From: Lachnospiraceae bacterium
GTDB lineage: Bacteria > Bacillota > Clostridia > Lachnospirales > Lachnospiraceae
NCBI GenBank assembly: GCA_022483465.1
Contig: JAKVNF010000004.1
Span: 110,001 to 174,000, forward strand
Length of the DNA stretch: 64,000 nucleotides
Direction of reading: 5' to 3'
The notes under the pieces are model-generated. The model was not told the origin of the DNA, did not search any database, and was given only the letters and a program-made list of their open reading frames with translations. Below are positions 9,319 to 16,454 of the stretch, in pieces. Within the stretch, counting starts at the first letter, position 1. Each line of letters starts with the position of its first letter. The position numbers and the translations under genes are program-made.

Positions 9319-10181
9319 ATACTATTTCGAAGATACCGGGCTCCTAAATCTTTTTCTTATCAACAAAGACACCGCCCTATTGGAAAATATGGTTGCCGTT
9401 GCCCTAAAACGCTCCTACAAAGAAAAGATTTTCTACTTTAAGTCAGAAAAAACCGGATTAGATATTGATTTCTACGTGCCAGAGCGCGCAACCGCCATCC
9501 AGGTGGCATACAGCATCTCCGACACCGCTTACGACCGGGAAGTAAACAATCTGATACGGCTTGCAGGTTCCTTTCCGGAGGCAAAGCGTTTTGTCATCGT
9601 GACAGCGGATGAGGACAAATCAATCCGGGAAAACGGCGTAGAGATTGAAGTCCTTCCTCTTTACCGTTTTCTGTTGGAGTTGTGATTTTCCCCTCCGTTT
9701 TCGGCATCTGATATATGTATCGCCTCCACCCGTAAAACGGGTGGTTCGGGATGCGGGCTATAAGCCCGCTTTACTAGCCAGCGCCTAAAGACGCTGGCTT
9801 TCGCTTTAAAGGCCCTTGGGAGCTTTCGCTCCCTCGGGCTCCGCTCAAGCCTCTTTTGCTTTTATCACCTGGCCGCCCCTAAAGGGGCGGTTTTTTACGT
9901 CCTTTCTTGTGGATCCTTTCCAGGCTTCGCCCCGAAAGGATCCTCGTACTCCTTCACACTCATCTTATCCTGCAGGATGTCTGCTCTCTCCTGATCCCGG
10001 ATATACTTCTTTACCGTCGCATCGTTTAATCCCACCGTGCTGACATAATACCCCTCAGACCAAAAGTGCCGGTTCCCAAACTTGTATTTCAGATTTGCGT
10101 GCCGGTCAAACATCATGAGCGAACTTTTCCCCTTCAAGTAACCCATAAACGAGGCTACGCTGATCTTTGGCGGAATGCTTA

Positions 10182-11569
10182 GGAACTGTAACGAAACAAG
10201 TACTTCAAGTTTTGTGAGGACGAATGATGTAATTCCAATAGCCAAGGGGCTCGCATCGTTCAAGACAAATGGAATCCATTTCCTCGTCGCTAACCTTACG
10301 CTTCAATTCGTAATGGTTTTCATCAACCTTGCAGATTACCTTGAGACCTTTGTTTGTCGTCGTTGAGGAAATAAGGCTCACTATCGTTTCAATATCGATC
10401 AACGGCTTACCCTGCCAATTCTTTGAGATATAGCAGAAAAGACGATGCTCAACCTTGTTCCATTTGGATGTACCAGATGGATAATGCGATATGTGTAGTT
10501 CAAGGCCGGTATAATCCGCGATCTGTTGCAGTTCGTACTTCCACAGCCGCACGCGCACGCCATTGCTTCCACCGCTGTCTGCAGTAATGTACAGTTTTTT
10601 TGCATCGGGGAAAGTGTTCTTTCCTACAGCTTCCCACCAGCGGAGTATGCTTTCTGATGCGAATTCGGCAGTATCGTGGTCTGTTCCAAGGTTAACAAAA
10701 CCAGTGTTATCGTTCACAACGTAGATGCCATATGGTGCGACCTTTCCCAGTCCTTCAATGGCAAAGTCATGATCCAAAACCTTCCTGGGATCCCTGGATT
10801 TTCGGTATTCCTGACCGTTATTCTTGAAATTGCCAACCAGCTCTTTCTTCTTGGTGTCGACTGAAATAACCGGTTGATTCTCATTCAAAAAAGATGCTGA
10901 CTTGTTGTTGATAAATTCAAACTGTGCGTTCCGATCGGGGTGCTGCTCACCCAGCTGGAGGCTCTTCTGATTCTGCTGCTTGCTATACCCCAGCTGATCC
11001 AATACATCGCTTACGATGTTCTGACTGATCTTTACATTGTGATCTGTATTGACTTGCTCTGCGATTTTGCGAAGACTCATCGTAGTCCAGCGCAGTACCT
11101 TTGTTGGCACCCCATATGTACTGTTATCGATGATTTCCTCGATCCACTTCGGCAAATCCGGATTCTTTGAGACAGCACTCTTTCTTCCGCCTCCTGGTTT
11201 TCTGAGGCGCGGAGCACCATTTGGCTTGACACTGTCCGTCTTCTTAGTGGCATCGGATACTTTGGCAGCTGCCTTCACTTCGGATGCACCGGCTGCGATA
11301 GTTGTGCGTGACTTGCCTGTCATATCCTTGACAGTTTCAATTCCACCATAACCGATTGCATTTGCGATGATACCTACAAAGATGCGTTTTTGCTTCTCAT
11401 TGAGGTAAGGCATCATTTCGGTACTTATCTTTGTGACGAATTCTTTGGTCTCGGGACTGACTGGCATAGTACACCTCCTGACCAAAGTATATGATATATG
11501 TCACGAAATAACAAGGGTATTTGTTATTGATTCTCGGTCGAAACAACCAGTTTATTTCATGGCTATTCC
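10182..11569 (-). mobile_element. ISAzo13 family insertion sequence, copy 1
   Basis: 1388 bp inside IS200 tnpA. Imperfect inverted ends start GGAACTGTAACGAAACAA (left) and GGAATAGCCATGAAATAA (right, reverse complement). It is flanked by TTA at 10179-10181 and 11570-11572. It is related to, but clearly diverged from, the two matching copies at 23.4 and 39.1 kb. Confidence 0.9.
10205..11467 (-). CDS. ISAzo13 family transposase, copy 1
   Basis: 420 residues from the ATG at 11467, which is preceded by AGGAGGTGTACT; an in-frame TTG six codons upstream overlaps that site. DDE residues are in VISVDTKKKE (first Asp), ITADSGGSNG (second Asp) and NKVEHRLF (Glu), all characteristic of the ISAzo13 family. 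The frame looks intact. Confidence 0.92.
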   Translation of the reverse strand: MPVSPETKEFVTKISTEMMPYLNEKQKRIFVGIIANAIGYGGIETVKDMTGKSRTTIAAGASEVKAAAKVSDATKKTDSVKPNGAPRLRKPGGGRKSAVSKNPDLPKWIEEIIDNSTYGVPTKVLRWTTMSLRKIAEQVNTDHNVKISQNIVSDVLDQLGYSKQQNQKSLQLGEQHPDRNAQFEFINNKSASFLNENQPVISVDTKKKELVGNFKNNGQEYRKSRDPRKVLDHDFAIEGLGKVAPYGIYVVNDNTGFVNLGTDHDTAEFASESILRWWEAVGKNTFPDAKKLYITADSGGSNGVRVRLWKYELQQIADYTGLELHISHYPSGTSKWNKVEHRLFCYISKNWQGKPLIDIETIVSLISSTTTNKGLKVICKVDENHYELKRKVSDEEMDSICLERCEPLGYWNYIIRPHKT

Positions 11570-11766
11570 TTACCAGCATATGCACATGATCTGGCATGAG
11601 ATGCCCCTCTATGATTTCCACTCCTTTGTATGCGCATAGATCATGCAGTATCTCCGCAAGGTCCTTCCTGTATTGATTGTAAATTATTTTTCGCCTATAC
11701 TTCGGAGTGAAGACGATATGGTATTTGCACAACCATTTTGTGTGTGCTGCACTATTAGCCTTCGGC

Positions 11767-11831
11767 ATCTAAATCACCTTTCCTTTCATCAATGGTGGCT
11801 TGAGCACCTCTATTGTAAGGAAAGGTGATTT
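11767..11831 (-). promoter_or_regulatory. Hairpin hiding the IS200 tnpA ribosome binding site
   Basis: Two perfect 15-base complementary arms (11771-11785 and 11817-11831) lie just upstream of the tnpA ATG. On the mRNA the 3' arm AAGGAAAGGTGATTT contains the Shine-Dalgarno GGAAAGGTG and ends two bases before the start codon. The SD is therefore base-paired in the folded leader. IS200 elements are known to repress tnpA this way. Confidence 0.75.
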
Positions 11832-11938
11832 ATTTGTATAACCTCTTACTCTCACCCGCACAGCGGGTGGTTTACTGCTTCGCAAGGATTCGCTTACTTC
11901 GTAAGCGAATCGCAAGCTCAGCCGACTAAAGTCGAATA

Positions 11939-11978
11939 CAACAGAAAACCCGCAGATCTGGTCACAGATCTGCGGGTT
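11939..11978 (-). terminator. Terminator of tRNA-Ser
   Basis: Thirteen-base stem AACCCGCAGATCT paired with AGATCTGCGGGTT (11947-11978), followed on the minus strand by TTTTCTGTTG, five bases past the tRNA 3' end. Confidence 0.85.
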
Positions 11979-11982
11979 GATA

Positions 11983-12070
11983 CGGAGGACAAGGGATTCG
12001 AACCCTCGCGCCGCGCAAACGGCCTAACGCATTTCGAGTGCGCCCCCTTCGACCACTTGGGTAATCCTCC
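11983..12070 (-). tRNA. tRNA-Ser(CGA)
   Basis: 88 nt. Acceptor stem GGAGGAT/GTCCTCC with one G-T pair, D-arm CCCAAGTGG, anticodon stem-loop GCGCA-CTCGAAA-TGCGT giving anticodon CGA, a long class II variable arm typical of serine tRNA, and T-loop GGTTCGAATCC. The 3' CCA is not encoded. Its own intrinsic terminator follows. Confidence 0.95.
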
Positions 12071-12392
12071 AGGTTGCTGCAGTATTCGCGCTGCAGCGTT
12101 CTATATTATACGTGCCCTGCCATCCATTTGGCAAGCAAAATCTGCCCTGCGGATCAGCTTCCTGAAGTGTAATTCAAAACTCCACTGAAGTGGATATTAA
12201 TCTTTCACTTAGTTCTACATTGATATAAGTCTTACACTATCTCTACCAAAAGCTGCCCTACTTTTCCCTGACTGTACTATACTGTTTCCCGTTGCGAATT
12301 AAAAAAAGAGACAGAAGGCCAACCTCCCTGCAAGAAAGTACCTTCCGTCTCATCACTATAGGCAGGCGAGTATTGCTACCCGTCTGCCTGTA

Positions 12393-12815
12393 ATGATAGC
12401 CATGAAGAGTACATCAGACAAGAGTCAATTGAACTTTATCCAGAGAGCTACGGAAGAAGCACAAGAGCGTTACGATGCCGAGGTCAGTCAGTTCCAGCAC
12501 AGCTACAATGAGAAGCACCCCTTGCAGCACATCTGGCGTCACATCATCGCCAAACGAAGGATCACCGTCCTGTACGAGTCAGAGGATGTCTCCGTTGTGA
12601 TCCAGGTGGTCCGTTTTGTCTACGCGCACACTTCCCAAACCTTCACCTTCTACGGGACGCTCCTTCTGCGCCGCACGCATTACGCCTTCCACCTCCTCAG
12701 GAAGTGGATCGGCAGCCGGCCTGCCAACCTCTCCCGGGACGTGGAAAAGCGCTGGGCCTCCTTCGTCAGCGTCCCCGAAAAGGTCCGTGTTTCAGCCGAT
12801 TTCCTGGGAGCATAG
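12393..12815 (+). CDS. Hypothetical protein in IS30-type element
   Basis: 140 residues, charged N-terminal helix followed by a basic, aromatic-rich C-terminal half. No family recognised. Two possible starts (12393 and 12402); neither has a clear ribosome binding site, and two hairpins (12308-12351 and 12361-12388) sit immediately upstream. It is 76 bases before the IS30 transposase on the same strand and inside the element ends, so a transposition accessory role is likely but unproven. Confidence 0.55.
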   Translation: MIAMKSTSDKSQLNFIQRATEEAQERYDAEVSQFQHSYNEKHPLQHIWRHIIAKRRITVLYESEDVSVVIQVVRFVYAHTSQTFTFYGTLLLRRTHYAFHLLRKWIGSRPANLSRDVEKRWASFVSVPEKVRVSADFLGA

Positions 12816-12891
12816 ATGAACGCTACCTCCTCCCCCTCCGGACGATTCATACTGGCCCCATAAGGGCAAAAATGCCCAAGGAGGCGTGATC

Positions 12892-14202
12892 ATGGCAGGT
12901 TTGAACAAGAATAAGGCACTCTCACTGGACGAGCGGAGGTTCATTGAGCAGGGGATCGGCAGCGGATCCTCCAAGGCAGCGATTGCTTCCGTTCTGGGCA
13001 GGGACAAGTCTACCATCGGCAAAGAGATCAAGCTGCACAGAACCCTGAAGTACAAGTGCCGGCTGAGGCGAGAGTGTGGGGCCTATAAGAGCTGCAACTG
13101 GGGGCGTGAATGCCCGGATGACTGTCCGGACTTTGTCCAGTTCACCTGCGGCAGGAGGGATCGCTCCCCGGGTGCCTGCAATGGCTGTGAGAATTACGCA
13201 AGGTGCCGTTTTTCAAAGTACTACTACTCCGCTGCAAAGGCAGATATGGAATACCGGGAGCTCCTTGTTAATTCCAGGACCGGGGCCAACCTCACGGAGG
13301 AGGAAGCAAAACGGATGGCTGCCATCATTAAGCCTGCACTTCAGAAAGGGCACTCTCCCTATCGGATTCTGCAGGATCATCCGGAGCTGAACATCTCAGA
13401 GAAGACCCTCTACAACTACATCGACGAAAAGGTCTTCAGTGTCGTCGGCATTGCCAACATCGACCTTCGCCGCAAGGTCTCCAGAAAGATTCCCAGGAAG
13501 CTAGCGCACAACTACCGGAAGCGGCAGGAACGATCATATCTGCGTGGCCGCAGTTATGCGGACTACAAAGCGTACATAGAGAACTTCCCAAACGCTTCCG
13601 TTGTTGAAATGGACACCGTCTACAACGACGTGTCACACGGGCCTTTCATGCAGACCTTCAAGTTTCTCAACTATTACCTGATGGTCGCTGTTTATCACGA
13701 TACCAAGACCGCCCAGGACATGCTGGACGGTGTCAGCCTGCTGAATCAGGTCCTTGGTGATGCTCTCTTCAAAGAGCTCTTTGAAGTACTGCTGACAGAC
13801 CGCGGCGATGAATTCACCCTCGCCAGGGCGATGGAAACCGGCGCAGACGGCAGTCAGCGGTGTCACGTTTTTTACTGCGATCCCATGCAGTCAGGACAAA
13901 AAGGTTCGCTGGAAGTCAATCACGAAGAGCTTCGCTACATCTGCCCGCACAGGGACAACTTAAGAGACCTCGGCCTTGTGAACCAGACCGCATTGAACTT
14001 TGCGATCTCCAATATCGCAAGCTCCGCTCATCCGGCGATAGGCGGGAAGTCTCCCATCGAGTACACCCGATTCATGAAACCGGAACTGTGGGAAAAGCTT
14101 CAGGCTTTCGGAATCCAGGAGATTCCCAGAGATGACATCGATCTCACGAAGCACTGCCTGGAAAGGTTTAAAAAGAATCCAGGAGAAGGGAGTCAGGCAT
14201 GA
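12892..14202 (+). CDS. IS30 family transposase
   Basis: 436 residues from the ATG at 12892, preceded by AAGGAGGC. An N-terminal HTH (LSLDERRFIEQGIGSGSSKAAIA) is followed by a cysteine-rich insertion (CRLRREC, CPDDC, CNGC) that may bind zinc and is longer than in classical IS30. The DDE core shows EMDTVYND, LTDRGDEF and the Glu in VNHEELRYICP. It ends with ATGA overlap onto the next gene, so the two are co-translated. Frame intact; the element may be active. Confidence 0.93.
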   Translation: MAGLNKNKALSLDERRFIEQGIGSGSSKAAIASVLGRDKSTIGKEIKLHRTLKYKCRLRRECGAYKSCNWGRECPDDCPDFVQFTCGRRDRSPGACNGCENYARCRFSKYYYSAAKADMEYRELLVNSRTGANLTEEEAKRMAAIIKPALQKGHSPYRILQDHPELNISEKTLYNYIDEKVFSVVGIANIDLRRKVSRKIPRKLAHNYRKRQERSYLRGRSYADYKAYIENFPNASVVEMDTVYNDVSHGPFMQTFKFLNYYLMVAVYHDTKTAQDMLDGVSLLNQVLGDALFKELFEVLLTDRGDEFTLARAMETGADGSQRCHVFYCDPMQSGQKGSLEVNHEELRYICPHRDNLRDLGLVNQTALNFAISNIASSAHPAIGGKSPIEYTRFMKPELWEKLQAFGIQEIPRDDIDLTKHCLERFKKNPGEGSQA

Positions 14203-14582
14203 ACGAAAAAGCCTTTTTTAATCTTGACAGCTCCGAACCGGAAGCAGATCTAGAGGACCGAATCCGGTTTCTGAACAAGATTCTCAATCGGCATGGCGTC
14301 TGGTTTAATCTCCTGCACGACAAGGAAGGATATCGAAAGCTCCTGGTCATGGCGAATCCCGGAACGCTGAAGCGGCATGCAGGCAAGCGCAGGCAGGATA
14401 TCTACCTGCCGGATACCTCCTCCAGGATCGGAAAACGCATCTGTACCGTCGATGATGTCCGGAAGATGGAGAGCACCGGTATGACCACTTCCGTCATCAC
14501 GGATCTGATCCGGATCAGCCGATCCACCTATTTCAGAAGGAAGAAAGCAGCCGCTGACAAGCAGGGGTGGGAAGCCTTCTGA
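14199..14582 (+). CDS. Hypothetical accessory protein of IS30-type element
   Basis: 127 residues, ATG overlapping the transposase stop by four bases. The C-terminal third (TVDDVRKMESTGMTTSVITD, then LIRISRSTYFRRKKAA) looks like a helix-turn-helix with a basic tail, so DNA binding is plausible. No named family recognised. Coupling to the transposase suggests a role in transposition or its control. Confidence 0.6.
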   Translation: MNEKAFFNLDSSEPEADLEDRIRFLNKILNRHGVWFNLLHDKEGYRKLLVMANPGTLKRHAGKRRQDIYLPDTSSRIGKRICTVDDVRKMESTGMTTSVITDLIRISRSTYFRRKKAAADKQGWEAF

Positions 14583-14594
14583 GATCAACGATTA

Positions 14595-14619
14595 CCGTGT
14601 GTAGAGTATACACACACGG
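14595..14619. promoter_or_regulatory. Inverted repeat before the RHH gene
   Basis: CCGTGTGT (14595-14602) and ACACACGG (14612-14619) form an 8-bp inverted repeat with a 9-base centre, about 26 bases upstream of the RHH gene. It could be the operator of that gene or a weak hairpin; no U-tract follows. Confidence 0.45.
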
Positions 14620-14645
14620 AGAAAGGAGGTCAGACGAGATGCTCC

Positions 14646-14792
14646 ATGAAGAAACGGGTTAACATCTACATCTCCGAGGATACATCCAAACGCCTGAAGG
14701 CTTACGCGGAGGAAAAACACTCCAGCGTGAGCCAGATCATTACCGACTGGATCTGGCATGCAAGAGTCGGAAAACGGAAACCACAGAATTAA
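14646..14792 (+). CDS. Small ribbon-helix-helix protein
   Basis: 48 residues. The N-terminal strand KKRVNIYIS followed by EDTSKRLKAYAEEK and a second helix SVSQIITDWIWHARVG is the layout of Arc/CopG ribbon-helix-helix repressors. AAAGGAGG (14622-14629) is better spaced for an upstream ATG (14639) that encodes only seven codons and overlaps this start; a short leader coupled to the RHH start is possible. It is the last gene of the IS30-type element and probably regulates it. Confidence 0.65.
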   Translation: MKKRVNIYISEDTSKRLKAYAEEKHSSVSQIITDWIWHARVGKRKPQN

Positions 14793-14863
14793 AACGGCAC
14801 CGCAAAGCTGAGAAATCTGAACTACAGAAAACGCCTGCAGGGCCTTCACTACAAAGAAAAAAT

Positions 14864-14924
14864 CCAGAGGCAGAAATCAATCTTCAGGAAACATCCTGTT
14901 CGTTGAATTCACCTCTGGTTTTTA
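14864..14924 (+). terminator. Terminator closing the IS30-type element genes
   Basis: CCAGAGG (14864-14870) pairs with CCTCTGG (14912-14918), followed by TTTTTA. The loop is long (41 bases) but holds a small TTCAGGA/TCCTGTT-like inner stem. Confidence 0.5.
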
Positions 14925-15261
14925 TACTCCGAAGTGAATATCTTCCATGAATTCAGGGCCTTTGTAAGACTCCGGTCCACGAAATCAGCCTCAATCCACC
15001 CCTTTACTGCCTTCATCGCAGGAGTAATTTCCACTGTCGCCGGAGAGTGCTTAAAAGTGGAAATCAACTTTTCACTTCAGCCTGCGGATCAGCTTTCCCG
15101 CATTTCCCGCAGGGGGGTGGAGAAACATATGTGAAATCAGATCAAAAAAGCTTCTCTGCACATCCCCGTTGCGATGGCTGCTCCAAAAATCTGTGCTGCA
15201 GCGATTTGAAGACCGAATTCTGCGGTATCCCATAAAGAAGAATTATTTATCACATATCAAT

Positions 15262-15301
15262 TTGACAAATAATTGTCATTTACGGACAACATTGTTATAT
15301 T
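15262..15301 (+). promoter_or_regulatory. Promoter and palindromic operator of the 3-hydroxyacyl-CoA dehydrogenase gene
   Basis: TTGTCA (15273-15278) and TATATT (15296-15301) are separated by 17 bases. The -35 overlaps a perfect palindrome TGACAAATAATTGTCA (15263-15278). The sequence from 15096 to 15411 is otherwise gene-free. The palindrome is a good repressor site; the regulator cannot be named, although redox and Fnr-like factors use similar layouts. Confidence 0.6.
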
Positions 15302-15411
15302 TGTGACATAATAAATTTTTAATAGTTATTTAATAGTATTTCGTCTTCTCTTACTGTATGATCGTCTCAGGAGAATTTAAACAATACAAATACCGAGAAG
15401 GAGGTTTGTTT

Positions 15412-16368
15412 ATGAATATTCGCAACGTAGTCTTAATCGGCGGCGGCGTCCTTGGAAGCCAGATCGCGTATCAGTCCGCATACAAGGGCATGCACGTCAC
15501 CATCTGGCTTCGCTCCGAGGCCTCCATCGGGAGGGCGCAGCCAAAGCTCTCCCGCCTGCACGATATCTATCTCGATACCTTGGAGAAGTCAAAAGACCTC
15601 CTCGGTAAGCCAGATGCCAGATACGCAAGAGGACTCTTTGACGACTTCGCAAGCACCACGCCGGCAGATATCGATGCCCTGAAGGCACAGGCCGATGCGG
15701 CGTACCAGGGACTGGTGCTCACCACGGATCTTGCCGCTGCACTCAAGGATGCCGATCTTGTGATCGAGGCCCTGGCAGAGGATCCTGCGCAGAAGGCCGC
15801 ATTCTATGAGAAGGCAGCACCGCTTCTTCCGGAGAGGACGATCCTTGCCACAAATTCCTCGACACTCCTGCCAAGCCAGCTCGCCCCCGCAACCGGACGC
15901 CCGGATCGGTACCTCGCCATCCACTTTGCCAATGAGATCTGGAGTCACAACACCGCAGAGATCATGGGACATGCTGGTACGAACCCGGAGATCGTACAGA
16001 CAGCCGCCGAATTTGCAAAAAGCATCGGCATGATTCCCCTTGTGCTCCACAAGGAGCAACCAGGCTACATCCTGAACTCGATCCTCGTCCCGTTCCTCAC
16101 CTCCGCGCAGGCACTCCTCGCCAATGGTGTTGCGGACCCGGAGACCATCGATCTGACCTGGAAGCTCGGAACCGGTGCGCCGCTCGGGCCCTTCCAGATC
16201 CTGGACATCGTGGGCCTGACCACCGCCTACAACATCGTCTCCATGCGGCCGGAGGCGAAGGACCCGGAGAGCACCACCGGAAAGATCGCCGCAACCCTCA
16301 AGTCCTACATTGACCAGGGCAAGACAGGCGTCAACGCGGGAGAGGGATTCTACAAATACAGCAGGTAA
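15412..16368 (+). CDS. 3-hydroxyacyl-CoA dehydrogenase (3-hydroxybutyryl-CoA dehydrogenase type)
   Basis: 318 residues from the ATG at 15412, which follows GAAGGAGG. N-terminal Rossmann fold with GGGVLGSQIA, the mid-region ATNSSTLLPSQ and HFANEIW catalytic segment, then the helical C-terminal domain (GYILNSILVPFL, GPFQILDIVGL). The family oxidises or reduces 3-hydroxyacyl-CoA with NAD(P); in fermenters it serves butyrate-type pathways. No other pathway gene is adjacent, so the physiological substrate is open. It is a single-gene unit between a clear promoter and a strong terminator. Confidence 0.88.
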   Translation: MNIRNVVLIGGGVLGSQIAYQSAYKGMHVTIWLRSEASIGRAQPKLSRLHDIYLDTLEKSKDLLGKPDARYARGLFDDFASTTPADIDALKAQADAAYQGLVLTTDLAAALKDADLVIEALAEDPAQKAAFYEKAAPLLPERTILATNSSTLLPSQLAPATGRPDRYLAIHFANEIWSHNTAEIMGHAGTNPEIVQTAAEFAKSIGMIPLVLHKEQPGYILNSILVPFLTSAQALLANGVADPETIDLTWKLGTGAPLGPFQILDIVGLTTAYNIVSMRPEAKDPESTTGKIAATLKSYIDQGKTGVNAGEGFYKYSR

Positions 16369-16383
16369 TCGGCAGCAAACCAA

Positions 16384-16429
16384 AAAGGCCGTCCTGGCAC
16401 ACTCGCAGGAGCGTGTCAGGACGGCCTTT
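16384..16429. terminator. Bidirectional terminator
   Basis: AAAGGCCGTCCTG (16384-16396) pairs with CAGGACGGCCTTT (16417-16429), with a further inner stem. It separates the plus-strand dehydrogenase from the converging flavorubredoxin gene and can serve both. Confidence 0.85.
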
Positions 16430-16454
16430 CCTATTATGTGATGCTGATGCCGAA

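Larger units (their letters stand above)
7195..9685 (+). pseudogene. AAA family ATPase with DUF4143 domain, split by IS1595
   Basis: The 5' part (7195-8104) carries Walker A GIRRSGKST and Walker B YYFLDEVQNI. The 3' part (9327-9685) carries the DUF4143 region with a PD-(D/E)XK-like strand (GLDIDFYVPERATAIQVAY). Removing the IS1595 element (8105-9318) and one copy of its 8-bp target duplication rejoins the two parts in frame (PKYYFEDTGLLN), giving about 422 residues. Start: GGTGGAGG precedes two consecutive ATGs at 7195 and 7198. The family is common in anaerobes with unclear function. As it stands, the 5' part ends a few codons inside the element, so the protein is truncated. Confidence 0.9.
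9895..11768 (-). pseudogene. tnpA: IS200/IS605 TnpA (HUH Y1 transposase), split by ISAzo13
   Basis: The N part (from 11768) reads HTKWLCKYHIVFTPKYRR and carries the HUH motif PDHVHMLV; the C part (10178 to 9895) carries IPPKISVASFMGYLKGKS, GYYVSTVG and the catalytic-Tyr helix KKYIRDQE. Deleting 10182-11569 and one TTA joins them exactly as HMLV-SIPPK. The C terminus has a 35-residue extension past the usual end. With the insertion, only about 66 TnpA residues are encoded before foreign sequence, so it is inactive. Confidence 0.92.
9700..11950 (-). mobile_element. IS200-type element, interrupted by ISAzo13; ends approximate
   Basis: A single HUH tnpA flanked by subterminal hairpins: CACCCG/CGGGTG at 9726-9744 (right end) and at 11853-11869 (left end). 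The 9726-9895 stretch is a string of short perfect hairpins around CTAAAG/TAAAA loops. IS200/IS605 elements lack terminal inverted repeats and use such hairpins for single-strand transposition. Exact cleavage sites cannot be fixed without another copy. No tnpB is present. Confidence 0.75.
12161..15080 (+). mobile_element. Four-gene IS30-type element with 15-bp target duplication
   Basis: The segment is flanked by CCTGCGGATCAGCTT at 12146-12160 and again at 15081-15095. Its ends are inverted: CTGAAGTG at 12162 and CACTTCAG ending at 15080, with weaker similarity for about 24 bases. It carries the IS30 transposase plus three small genes, ending in a terminator. The uninterrupted target forms a stem, CCTGCGG pairing with CCGCAGG about 19 bases on. 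Long duplications of inverted-repeat targets are known for IS1630 in the IS30 family. Confidence 0.75.

Noticed and set aside
9700-9895. TnpB-associated guide RNA
   Set aside because: The hairpin string lies at an IS200 right end, but no tnpB or iscB gene is present in the window.
14199-14792. Toxin-antitoxin pair formed by the 127-residue protein and the RHH protein
   Set aside because: The larger protein looks like a basic HTH protein translated with the transposase, not a known toxin, and the order and spacing do not fit.
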